Assembly (NCBI GenBank): GCA_963989385.1
Contig: OZ022511.1
Location: 23,926,503 to 23,990,502 of the forward strand
Direction of reading: 5' to 3'
From: Ctena decussata
Lineage: Eukaryota; Mollusca; Bivalvia; Lucinida; Lucinidae
DNA: 64,000 nucleotides
Below are positions 10,255 through 20,600 of this stretch, piece after piece. The number at the start of each line of letters is the position of its first letter. The stretch's first letter is position 1. A model generated the notes under the pieces. The model searched no databases. It saw nothing but the letters and a program-made list of their open reading frames with translations, and had not been told where the DNA came from. The translations under genes and the position numbers were made by a program.

Positions 10255-12160
10255 CGACAGCTGACCGGTTAAGCTCTATCTCTCTCGCCCCAACCCCAAC
10301 CCCTCACCCCATCACCACCGCCCAACAACCCCCACACCCAGGAATTTCATTGCTGACCGTCTCAAGTCTGTTTTGGTTCTTCTTGTTTGTTTAGTATGTT
10401 ATCTGTTGCTATGTTGGTTAATAAAAATAGGAAATTATCTATTGCTATGTGGGTTAATGAAAATAGAAAACAGGTAAAAATAGTTGTTCTAAATTGGTCT
10501 TATTAGAACGAATGCTGTCGCAATGAGTTTGAGAATAGTCTCTTACACACAACATCGAATAAGAATCGCACGATTTAAGGACCGTTTGAATCCTTTCGAA
10601 CTTTTAAGTGATCTGGATACAGACAGAGTAGAGACTGCTTGTCTGTACCTACGCAAATTCAAAGAGTAACTACTTTTCAGGAACTGACTAAATCAGATCC
10701 CAAACCCTATCCCCAACATCAAAGGGAAAGATTGACAAAGACATCCCAATAAACAATAAATTACAAGTGATAAGCCGAGTCAGCAAAACTAAATAATTTA
10801 GACCAAACAGAAGGGTTACAACAGACTAAGCAAATTATACGAAAAACATTTAGCAGCTATTTTTACCTATTTTCAATTTTTATCACAGAAGGGTTAAAAT
10901 AATATAACACAATAAACCAAACAGCACCGAACATAAAACAAATGCAACCGCAACGAAAGCAAGACTACTCAACGGTATGGCGAGCAATTGCACAATAATG
11001 GCAATAGGAAACACGGTAAAAATAGTTGTTATGAATTGGTCTTATGGTTAAAATGCCCCCCACCCCCCACCCCCACCCTCCTCCCCGGAAAGTAATTTCA
11101 TTACTGGCCGTCCCAAGGCGGCAGTTCTGTTTTGTTTTTTCTTGGTTGTTATGTGTGTTGTTTGTTGCTATATGTCAGTTATTGATATATTGTTTGTGAT
11201 GTTAAGCTAGTCCGGTGACCACCTACATGTGAAATGGCTGTTCACCTGGCTGCCGTTGATGACGTCTTTGGTGGTGACTAAATTTTGTGTTGTCTTTTTC
11301 CCGTGGGATATGGTATTGAATTGTGTCAGTCCCTGAAAATTTCCCATTTACTTTTAAAGACCCGAAACCTAAAATTGAAAATCTGAAACAAGGTTTAAAG
11401 CTCAGGTTAATAGTTCTTAAAACCTAGGCTTTAAGATTTATTGTGCATTGGCTTTCCGTACTCTTGCTCATTTTCGAAATTACAGTAAGGAGATAGCAGT
11501 TCGGAGAAATTAGCTATATTGTCAAATACTTGCTGTCTATGGTTGTATCAGTTCGCTTAGAATTGCACTGCAGGGCCGTGTTGTGGTCAGCGCAATATCT
11601 CGCCTGTATAGCAAGCCAAATGCACAATAAGTTTTGAAACCTAGGTTTGAAAACTTCATCCGTAGATTTGTGGTTCCTACGTTTGAAACTTTTGATCCTA
11701 GCTTTAACATTCTCAATTTTAGTTTTTATGCTTTCAGTCCTTAGTTATTACTTCAAAACTAAGTTTTCCTAAAATCGTTTTCACAAAACCGGATTTTGAC
11801 GATCTGAAACCAAGGCCCATTGAACCGAAACCTTAGTTTGAAGCTCAAACTTTCAGTTAATTCTATAAACCTAAATTTGAAGATTTACTGTGCATTTGGC
11901 TTGCCATACCGTTGAGTAGTCTTGCAAGATAGTTTCTCCAATTAGAACGAATACTGCCACAATGATTTTGAGAACAGACTCTTACACACAACATCCTATC
12001 AGAATGGCACGATACTCCTACAGGAAAAACTACACTCAAAATGACCCTTAAGTGATTTGTCATGGCTTCGTAATTTTGTTTATCGGCTGATTTCCTCCAA
12101 ACTTGGTAAGTGCTTTTCAAATAGACAATAAATGAATGTTTTCTATTCAAAAGTTAAATA
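10255..12160. repeat. Block of related direct and inverted repeats
   Basis: Several segments repeat each other. 10261-10430 and 11050-11200 share a C-rich run followed by 'atttcattactggccgtc' and a 'tcttggttgttatg'-like string. 10470-10500 and 11010-11040 share 'ggtaaaaatagttgtt'. 10500-10570 and 11940-12010 share 'ttagaacgaat' and 'tcttacacacaacatc'. 10960-10995 is inverted at about 11890-11925. Within 11350-11900 the palindrome AAACCTAGGTTT and variants recur about ten times. The segment 11091-11345 is also inverted at 32043-32320. No protein frame. Confidence 0.6.
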
Positions 12161-12394
12161 TTAATATACTGTGCGGTGAAAGAGGAGGAGAAATAACATT
12201 TACGACGACCCTTTAGGTATCGTAGATTTTATCGCAAATGAAGATATACGAGGCCAACGGTGAAACAGAGATTTTTACGTGAAAGCAATTTTTGGTCGTA
12301 AGAATCTCGTACGATCATCTTACGATGAATTACAATCGTACGATTCGTTGTGAAAAAGGCCCCTGCTATGAAAAAAGGCTTTATTTACAGGTTA

Positions 12395-12426
12395 TATGAT
12401 AATAATCTTTATTTGAGTCTCATCAA
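12395..12426 (-). mobile_element. 3' tail of the LINE copy that hosts the LTR element
   Basis: 'ataatctttatttgagtctc' followed by atcaa is the reverse complement of the LINE 3' end near 6672-6700. The rest of this LINE copy resumes at 30545 on the far side of the LTR retrotransposon. Confidence 0.8.
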
Positions 12427-12795
12427 TGTCAAGGCTGGGTTTTTGAGATTAGGCTTCAGAGCTAACCTTCCACCCTCGCCCGTGGGTTCTATATATAAAG
12501 ATGGAGCCTGAAATACATTATGGAATGTATTTAAAAGATGATTCAAAGTACAAATATCAGAGATAAACAATGACAATGCTGTCACATCAGTGACCTAATG
12601 GCAAATGCATCGAAGCATTGCATTAGCATACCATTGTTTGGTAGTGAGTAAATAATGACCGTTACAAAATAACACACTGGTCATCCTACTAACTACACTA
12701 CGGCTACTTGTACAAGTAAACTAAAGGAGGGTTATATGGACGTGGACCTATAGGAAGCAGGCTATTGGAATATGGAATTTATTCACATAATGACA
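12427..12795 (-). repeat. 3' LTR (intact, 369 bp)
   Basis: TGTCAAGGCTGGG at one end and ATAATGACA at the other. Over about 360 bp it matches 26152-26348 joined to 30373-30544 with few differences. It includes a 'tctatatataaag' TATA-like string near 12488. At 12620-12635 it reads gcattagcatacc, the uninterrupted form of the site that in the other LTR received the 4.0-kb transposon. Confidence 0.92.
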
Positions 12796-12810
12796 TATTT
12801 CCCCCCTTTA
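12796..12810 (-). other. Polypurine tract of the LTR retrotransposon
   Basis: On the minus strand AAAGGGGGGAAATA abuts the TGTCA start of the 3' LTR, preceded by a 'gtcgggacgacatttt' string. Gypsy elements prime plus-strand DNA from such a tract. Confidence 0.8.
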
Positions 12811-14787
12811 TAAAATGTCGTCCCGACATCTCGTTAACATATAAGCCATCTTATTGAATGTAACATGTATGTATACTCGCCATATAACACAAACATAAAG
12901 ACAGCTGTCAATGCTCAGTCAGTATTTTGCACATGATTCTTCCGGCACTTCTGCTCAAATATTTACAATTAATCACCTTGGATATGTGACCGAGTTAGCG
13001 GAAAATGTGTAAGATATGGTGTCGTCGTCGTGTAAGTCTCTCACCACGACACAGTGGTTGACGTTTCATTTACGATAGATATTCTATACCCGCAACATAT
13101 CAGTGGTACTATAGGACCATAAAATGATCAATCCATAATATTTCCAGTCCTTTATATACATAGCTGTTGCATAAAGTATGTACTGAATACCTTTGGAAAT
13201 GTCAATCAATGTACAGAAAAAAATATAATTTACAATTCATTCTTTTGACTATGCTATCAAGGTATTGACCTAATAGAAAGTAGCAGATTAGATACAACGC
13301 CATATGGAGGACGAAACACTGGCATCCAAGTGATTTGGTCAATCCACCCCGACTCGTAGCCAAGTGCCCATCAACCCACAGCGAAGTATCGAACCTGCTA
13401 GATATCTATGCAGAGAGGCCTTGCAATGTCATTCACCTCGGGAACATACTCAGTTGATGTATTGTATGATGATTTCTTCGCGGCAACATTTCGCAGCGAA
13501 TAATGATCATAAAAAATTATTTCATTATCTTTCATCAAGTGTCTTTCATCAAGACAATATTTTAAAACTATTGAATGAAAGAATTTAAAAGGGACTATAA
13601 TTATTTGGTGTACCTTTTTGAACAGCACGTAAAAGAGGAATACATGTATGAAGGACGATGCCATATAGTACCAATGCAGAGAGCTCAATCAGCATAACAA
13701 AGAAAATGTCATGCATATATACTAAACGTAATTTATAAATTAAGTATATTTAATAGTGTTTACGGCTTCAGCGCGTCAAGTTCAGCTCATTTGCTACACA
13801 AGACGTTTTGTCACGGAAACCGTACCAACCATCAAACCACTCCATGTATAAAGCATAATGCATTATCATGTACAACAAGAAACAATTAATACTCTCTGCA
13901 CTGAGTACCAATGATGATGCCCACCTTACCATGGTGTACAGCTGTACAAAGAAGAAAAGAAATCCGCGGAAATAAAAACAAATATATAGATAGATAGGAG
14001 GCGGCGACAATTTATTTTGTGTAACGGCACGCAAAGTGACAACAGTCGAACAAATTATTTACAAAATGATGAAGTGGTGTCAAGGTCTACTGGACGATTA
14101 CACATGTTTTGATAGCAGTTTACAATGCAACTGTAAAATCGCATCATACCATCAAACAGCTTTGAGTTTCGCTCAGTGCTTTTGGCTAGACCAGAGCAGC
14201 AACAGCACAGTGTCCGACATACTGGTACATGTGTAGCTGCAGCACACCACACATCGCATATATCATAAGACCGCAACACATTTAAATGTCGCCTTTATAT
14301 AAAACAGCGCGGATATTAAAGCTAAGGAGCAGGGTAACAGTGAAATGGGTATATATGTCTGTATTATGTAGTATTTGTTGAAAATGAGAAAGTAAAGCTA
14401 GATATAGAGTACCATCATTCCGTTTATAAATGTTTCGTTGTTTCACCTATTTCATCGTGATTGAAGGCATAATCATCAACAATGTGCAGGCATAGGACAA
14501 ACAAGAAAGTGATACGGCCATTCCACACCTACTAACTGTCAATCCATACACCGCACATCCGTTGTTCGATTAAACGTTGTTGAATTTGGATTTATTGAGA
14601 AGTAACGGAACGATGGCGAAGTCTGCAAAGAAGTGTAAGTTTTATAAATTGTCATTATTGGTGAAGTGAAATTTCAGAGACAAAGCCAGACAAGCGCAAC
14701 TAAGTAGGACAAAGAAGTAGTGTATGATGGAGAAGCTGAAAGTCATTGACTTGATCCATGTTGCGTTTAGAGCATCAGAGTTGTTAC
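12811..14787 (-). other. Retrotransposon 3' region, no envelope gene seen
   Basis: About 2 kb between the polypurine tract and the hAT insertion. Frames up to 96 codons (13398-13688, 13768-14034, 14055-14279) show no family, and no signal-peptide/transmembrane envelope layout is convincing. Taken with 15423-15592, about 2.1 kb lies between integrase and LTR once the hAT is removed. It is noncoding or fully decayed. Confidence 0.55.
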
Positions 14788-15422
14788 TAGGGCTGGGTAC
14801 CGCAGAAAAAAATTGTACCGCGGTATACCCCGGTTTTTCATCAAATACCGCGGTACATACCACGGTTTACCGTGACTGCCATTTTGTTTTTGTTCTACTT
14901 TCGGTTTCGGTTCACAACCGTCATGTGGATTGTTAAATTTGAAGTGCCACCACCTGCGCGCTTTACAACACAGTCACAGGCTCTACAGATGGCTACATTC
15001 TGCTCGATACGACTGTCGGAGTTCTTTTTCAACCTGATGTGATGCCAAATGCGTGCTTTCCTTGCGGATTTTTCCTCAATGCTGTTGCTATCCGCCATCG
15101 TTGTTGTTGTTGTCTTGAGATGCTTTAGTGCGCAGACGCAAAACGCACGTGGTGGAAAATTTTTAAATATTTTTACATAAATATTAATACAAACACCAGA
15201 ATTTAACCTTTTACTGATAATTTCTGTTGTTTTTTATGTTCTGAAAATAAAATAAATTCTTTTCTGCCTGAATTAAGAATACGGATGAACTCGGCAATTT
15301 CCGTGTAAATATTGGTCACGAAGTCTGCCGAAGTACCGGTACTGCCCAAACGTACCGCGGTTCGTACCTCCGGGACTAAATACCGGGGTTCACCGGTATA
15401 CCGGTTTTACCGCGCACCCCTA
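14788..15422 (-). mobile_element. hAT-type non-autonomous transposon (635 bp) with a BED-finger exon
   Basis: The element starts TAGGGCTGGGTACCG and ends CGCGCACCCCTA, imperfect inverted repeats. It is flanked by a perfect 8-bp duplication GTTGTTAC at 14780-14787 and 15423-15430, the hAT signature. Subterminal regions are full of 'taccgcggtat'/'taccggtata' words, possible transposase-binding sites. It lies inside the LTR element, so it is younger than that insertion. Confidence 0.88.
14895..15098 (-). CDS. BED zinc-finger N-terminal fragment of a hAT transposase
   Basis: A 67-codon frame from ATG at 15098 reads ARKARIWHHIRLKKN, then a C-x2-C pair (AICRACDC), then GGGTSNLTIHM. This is the BED-finger layout (aromatic start, two Cys, TSNL, His) of ZBED/hAT proteins. 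The expected second ligand His of the usual H-x3-5-H pair is not clear. The frame ends at a TAA and no catalytic domain follows. If expressed it would be a DNA-binding-only product. Confidence 0.7.
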   Translation of the reverse strand: MADSNSIEEKSARKARIWHHIRLKKNSDSRIEQNVAICRACDCVVKRAGGGTSNLTIHMTVVNRNRK

Positions 15423-15592
15423 GTTGTTACCCATTTTTATCACTGTCATAAAATATCCTATTTACAAATTATTGGGCTAACTCAAAGTACTGGACCGAAT
15501 CTTTAGTTCAGTACCTCCTTCTGTTAACATGTGGCACCACCTTATGTATCCAACCTGCTCTACAAGATTAACACTGGATGGCTATGATGTTA

Positions 15593-16861
15593 TCAAGCCA
15601 ATACCCAGTCCAAGTTCATCCATGCTGGTTTCTTTTGTGTCCGCTTTGGTCTTCTTTGCGACTTACTGGGTTCAGGTGACGAACTAACTGAACTAGTGGA
15701 GCCTGTTGAACGAGTACTGAGACCCTGATCTCCAAGTTGGCGTCTGGCTGGTATGATATAACGCGGGATCTCAGGAATCTCAGTTTCATCGGTCTCGCCG
15801 CTGCTTGAAATGCTGGCATCGTAAGCAATGTCTGACTCCCTGAAGGACAAATCATCCGAAGTGGGTGCCGTCGCATTTCTTTCTGAAGGAGGGTCAGCCA
15901 CATTAGGGACAGATGACTTCCTACGTTTAACACTGCGTGGAGGCAGACAAGAAAACGGCAACAGAAGGTTTCTGTGCAACACTCTGGTCTTCCTGGCCCT
16001 CGTATTTTCGTGTTGCACTTCGTACACGGGGATATCAGGGTTAGATTGGGCCTTGACAACATAGGGATGTCGTTCCCAACGGTCAGCAAGCTTTTGCTTA
16101 TCCCTCAATCCCACGTTTCTGACGAGGACCCTGTCACCTGGTTTCAGACCAGAACTTCTGACATTCAGGTCATAGTTGGCCTTATGCTTTGCTGCGCTCT
16201 TCTGTGCCGATTTCTGTGCAGTTTGGTAAGCAAAATGTAGGCGCTCCTGTAACTTCCTGACATACTCAGTTTGTCGTGTGGCAGACAGCTCATCTTGGGA
16301 AAGACCAAGAAAGGCATCTATCGCCAAACGTGGATGTCTACCAAACATCAGGAAGTATGGGGAGTATCCAGTGCTATCGTGGATAGTAGCGTTGTAAGCG
16401 TGTACCAGAGTCGGCACATGCGCTTTCCAATCGCTTTTCTGATACTCCTCGAGCGTGCCTAACATTTGCAACAATGTCTGGTTGAAACGTTCAACCTGAT
16501 CGGTACCCATGGCATGGTATGGTGTAGTGTGAGACTTCTCTACACCAGCAACCGAGCACAACTCCTGTATGAGTTTTGACTCAAAGTTTTGGCCCTGATC
16601 ACTGTTTATTCTGGCGGGAAAGCCATAATGCACAATGAACTGGTCAAACAAAACTCTTGCAGTTGTCCTTGCTGTCTGGTTTTTGGTTGGGAATGCCTGG
16701 GCGTAGCGACTGAAATGATCAGAAATCACCAGTACATTTTCAAAGCCGCCTTTAGACCTTTCCAATGAGAGATAGTCCACGCATACAATTCCATGGGTGC
16801 GGTCGAGACAATGTTTACCAAATTTGCACTTATGCCTGCCTTTGTTTTTCTCCGGATACAC
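15593..16861 (-). pseudogene. Gypsy integrase and C-terminal tail
   Basis: A 422-codon frame. The catalytic core is complete: D29 (VCVDYLS), D88 (INSDQGQNF), E124 (QVERFNQT), a D,D35E spacing. It is followed by HAYNATIHDSTGYSPYFLMF, typical of gypsy integrases, and a C-terminal domain with RWERHPYVV. The last ~120 residues are Ser/Arg/Pro-rich. The first ~24 codons are out-of-frame reading: the true frame enters from 16996-17494 by a one-base shift near 16795. It lies directly downstream of RNase H as expected. Confidence 0.9.
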
Positions 16862-17494
16862 CTGTCGTATGACCTGACCTTGTCTTTGACAAAGGAATCA
16901 ATGCCAGGCCAGAAGAATCTCTGTTTGATGAGGGAGGTCGTACGATCTCGGCCCTGATGCCCAATATCGTCATGCAGAGCCCTGAAGATATTATCTCATA
17001 TAGAGAGAGGAGCAACCAGCTGCTGAAACTCCTGATGACTAACATTACCCTTTCTATAAAGGATATCTTGGCACAGGTAGAGCTTTTCCCAGTCCTTGAA
17101 ATATCTAGCATCGAATGTAGAGTTGGCTCGGATCTGCGAAGCAGGTTTCCTTGAGCCTGTCTTCAGATGCCGAATTATAAAGTTCAAGGTGGGGTCCTCT
17201 CCTTGTGCTTTGCGCCAGTCCTTTGTAGAAAGTCCGCTTGCCTGTAGGAGTTCCTCCGGAACAGTCTCTGGCATAGCAGCGCTGTGTGCTGCTTCTGAAA
17301 CAGCTAGACTTTCAATCAAAGGACAAATTTCTGTGCTAACTTGAACAGACAGGGAAATGGCTTTGAAAGCATCAGGACAAATGGTCATTGACTGGTTCTC
17401 CTCTTCTCTACAGCGAGATAAACCATCAGCATCAGCATTTTTCCTGCCACTTCTGTACTTGGTTACAAAATCGTAATTGGAAAGTGCGGGCTAT
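16795..17494 (-). pseudogene. Gypsy pol linker and integrase zinc-binding region, broken
   Basis: This frame joins RNase H to the integrase core. It is offset by one base from the upstream RT frame (shift near 17494) and from the core (shift near 16795), and has a TGA at 16996-16998. It encodes the RNase H end (YRSGRKNADADGLSR), a linker, and the HHCC zinc module with ALHDDIGHQG. The first Cys of the C-x2-C pair is Tyr (RSYDRCI), so zinc binding would be lost. Confidence 0.82.
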
Positions 17495-19624
17495 CCATCG
17501 CTGGCCTTTTGCATCAAGCTTAGCTGTAGTGAAAACGTAAGTAAGAGGGTTATTGTCAGTAACTGCCTCAAACTTAGTTCCATAGAGATAATCGTGGAAC
17601 TTTTCACTAACAGCCCACTTCAACGCTAAGAATTCCAGCTTATGAGCCGGGTAATTCTTCTCAGCTGGCTTGAGACTACGGCTAGCATAGGCAACAACCC
17701 GATCTATACCATTTTGTTTCTGGTACAGAACGGCGACTAAGCCGTTAGCTGAAGCATCTGTATGCAGCGTGAAGGGTAGGTGATAGTCCGCATAGGCAAG
17801 TACAGGTGGTTTGGTGAGCTTGCTGATGATTTCCTCAAAGCTTTGTTGTTGTTCCTCGCCCCATCTGAAAGGTGAAGCCTTGTCAGAGGATTTCTTCTTT
17901 GCCGCCGGATTTGTGGAATGACCTATTAGTAGGTCATTGAGCGGCCTAGCGATAGAGGCATACCCTTTAATGAACCTTCTGTAGTGACCGGTAAATCCCA
18001 GAAATTTCCGCACATCCTTTGTATTTTGCGGGATAGGCCAGTTCTTTACGGCCTCAATCTTTTCAGGATCTGCTTGGATGCCTTCTTCTGAAACAACATG
18101 GCCCAGGTAGACCACTCGTTCTTTGAACAGATGGCACTTCGATGGTTTGAGTTTCAGGTTGTGTTTCTCAAGCCTCTCAAACACAGCCTGTAAACGCTCC
18201 AAATGCTCCTCAAAGGTGGTGGAGAAGATGATGATATCGTCTAAATAAATCAGACAGTCTTGGAGATTAAGTTCTCCCATGCATCTTTCCATCAGCCTTT
18301 GAAAAGTAGCAGGAGTATTACACAACCCAAACGGCATGCGATTGCATTCAAAGAATCCGAGTGGCCCAGCCTGGAAAGCTGTCTTGGCCTTGTCTTCCTC
18401 TTTTAGCTCAACTTGCCAGTATCCAGACTTTAAATCCAAAGTCGAAAAATACTTGGATCCGGCAAGTAAATGTAGTGTGTCATCGATGCGAGGGATGGCA
18501 TATGCGTCTTTTATGGTGCGTTGATTAGGTTTCCTATAATCAATGCAGAAACGTATGCTGCCATCCTTTTTCCTGACAAGCACTACATTCGAGCTACAAG
18601 GGCTGTTCGATTCCCGAATGGCTCCAATATCTAACATCTCTTTAAGATGTTCCCTTACTTCCTGAATAAGTGCAGGTGGGATTTTCCGGTAAGGTTCCTT
18701 AAAGGGTTGCTCCGTTTCTAGGTGTATCTCGTGCTCCACTAGATTAGTTCTTCCGATGTCAGTGGGGCCTTGAGAGAATACACTTTGCCTTTGGGAAAGA
18801 TAATCGAGAACCTGTTGTTTCTGCTCTTGACTTAGTGATGTATCTTCTAAGTCCACACCAGTCTTGTTGTTCATTGAAGCTGTTTGCTGATGAGTATGCA
18901 CTGGTGTTGCGCTATGATGTTTCTCAGCGAGTGGGTCTGTTTTTAAGACCTTTACCTCTTCCAATGAGCATATGTTGGACTTGGCGGGAATTGTCACGGC
19001 TTTGGCTGTTATGTTAAACAGACGAACGGGGACTCTGGCTGTCGTACCTGGCTTGTCAAGTCTTACTACCCGTGGGCAGACTGTGACATTTGACGATACA
19101 CCCCTTTCAGATGGCTCAGTCACAGCTGCTTCTGCATTTCTGACTTTTCTGGTAAGACCTATAACAGTCTTTGTTTCAAGTGGCTGCAGGACTATTTTGG
19201 CTGTTGATTTAACAACACCAACTTTATAACTGCACACTGAGAGAAAGGCAATGCTCCACTCGTCAGGCACATCTTCAGACCCCTCAGACGAGTTCTTGTA
19301 TTGCCTTATGATATTGGTGCCCACTATGACTGGTACCTGAGTATTGTATTGAGTTGCAGGGACTACCAATAATGGAACACTGATTGCTTTCTGTTTGAAA
19401 CAAGGGACTGACATCTCAATTTCAACGTAGCCAGAATACGGTAATGACTGACCATTAGCAGTGTTTACTTCCAGCCCAAGTTCGTCGATTCTATGGATCT
19501 CTGGCACTGGATTCAAAGTAGAAAGAAATTGCTCAGAGATCGAGCTAATCATTGACCCTTTGTCAATTAAGAATTTTGTGTGACACCCTTTTATAATATC
19601 GCTCTCATTTCCTTTCCCAACCAA
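17432..19624 (-). pseudogene. Gypsy protease, reverse transcriptase and RNase H
   Basis: A 730-codon open frame. Near residue 21 the aspartic protease motif reads IDKGS instead of the family's D-T/S-G, so the protease is probably dead. RT motifs follow, with the catalytic YLDD near residue 460 (plus-strand 18237-18248). RNase H has HTDASANG near residue 622, YPAHKLEFLALKW and TDNNPLTY. The last ~20 residues are out of frame; RNase H continues after a one-base shift near 17494. The start given is a TTG within the polyprotein, not a real start. Confidence 0.9.
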
Positions 19625-19860
19625 TCTGTTGTATAAGTTCTCATTAGGGATTTTATGTATGTTCTTATTGTCTCTTATCTGCCCCGCGATAGAGACATTT
19701 ACTGTTTTTTTGGTTGCTGTTTATCATCCCCCTTTTAATTGGGTACATTTTGGGATGGTACCTTTGGAGCTGGTGGCTTATTTTGGTTCTGATTTGTGGC
19801 TGGTCTTCTATCTTGCCACCTTTTGTTGTATGTTCTTGATTTTGAGAAGCTTTCTAGAAA
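19625..19860 (-). pseudogene. Decayed Gag-Pol junction (nucleocapsid region)
   Basis: Lys/Gln/Asn/Pro-rich text lies in one frame and a degenerate Cys-containing segment near 19680-19700 in another. It lies where a nucleocapsid zinc knuckle is expected, but no intact C-x2-C-x4-H-x4-C is readable. Confidence 0.45.
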
Positions 19861-20010
19861 ATATTTCATGATCAGTCTCCACGAGCGTTATGTGGCCTGT
19901 CTGGGAATCGATCTCAGGACCCCTTGACCTGCAGTCTGACGCGCTGCCGACTGCGCTAGCGGACCGCCGGCAAGGGTATTTGTCTGTTACTGGCGGAAGT
20001 ATGTGGGCTG
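19861..20010 (-). mobile_element. tRNA-derived SINE inserted in gag
   Basis: On the minus strand the head contains 'gctagcgcagtcggcagcgc' (A box) and 'gatcgattcccagac' (B box), then 'cacataacgctcgtgg' and 'tgatcatgaaatatttt'. About 140 bp matches 29575-29705 almost exactly, including the inverted-body piece 'acttccgccagtaac' upstream of the head. It ends the capsid frame: the last residues of that frame (PTYFRQ) are SINE sequence. Confidence 0.85.
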
Positions 20011-20600
20011 CGAGTCCTTATTGGTAGCCGATTTGTTTGGTGTTATCTCGTACTCTTCGGCACGAACTTTTCTCCGAAGCAACTCAAAACTTTCGATGGA
20101 CTCAAAGTGCACTCTGGTAGCGATTTTGAGTTCCGTGCTGTACAGCGCTCTCCAAAATTTTGTTTTAAGCATGCTATTTTTTTGCCCTTGACTAACATGA
20201 CCTTTGTCAATTGCTTTCTTCAAAATCTCCTCTATTCTTATACCCCATAGGGTAACACTCTCATCACTCTTTTGGGAGGCACTGTAAAATTCCTGTAACA
20301 CACTTTCCCCGCTGGCGACATTACCAAATTCATTTTCTAACTTATTTACAATTTGCTCCGATGTCGCCAGTGGGCCCAGTGTGACAAGAACCTTTCTTGC
20401 CTGGCCTTTGAGTGAATGACGTATTGAAAGATTGATAGTTTCATCTGAGTACTTTTCTGATTTTGCTAAGTACTCAGTCTCCAACTTCCAATCTTCGAAA
20501 GAGCTTTCGTTTTTCGGTGTGGGTTCTGTCCCCGAGAATGTATTGATATATGGCTTGACCAAATGTGTTACTGCTGCCTTAACACTTGCTTCCTTCTTGA
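19998..20600 (-). pseudogene. Retrotransposon Gag capsid, PNMA-like
   Basis: A 191-codon frame (start uncertain; the upstream frame is offset by one base) reads VKPYINTFSGTEPTPKNESS, then FEDWKLETEYL. Helical segments follow with SIRHSLKGQARKVLVTLG and VLQEFYSASQKSDESVTLW. Order and spacing match capsid domains of Ty3/gypsy Gag and of the domesticated PNMA (paraneoplastic Ma) family. The C-terminal part and any zinc knuckle are cut off by the SINE at 19861-20010. Within a retrotransposon this is viral-type Gag, not a host PNMA gene. Confidence 0.8.

Noticed and set aside
12811..15592. Envelope gene downstream of integrase
   Set aside because: The space is large enough, but no frame above ~96 codons and no convincing envelope layout; 635 bp of it is a later hAT insertion.
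19998..20600. Host PNMA gene
   Set aside because: The capsid resembles PNMA but sits in frame order within an LTR retrotransposon with matching pol, and is broken by a SINE.
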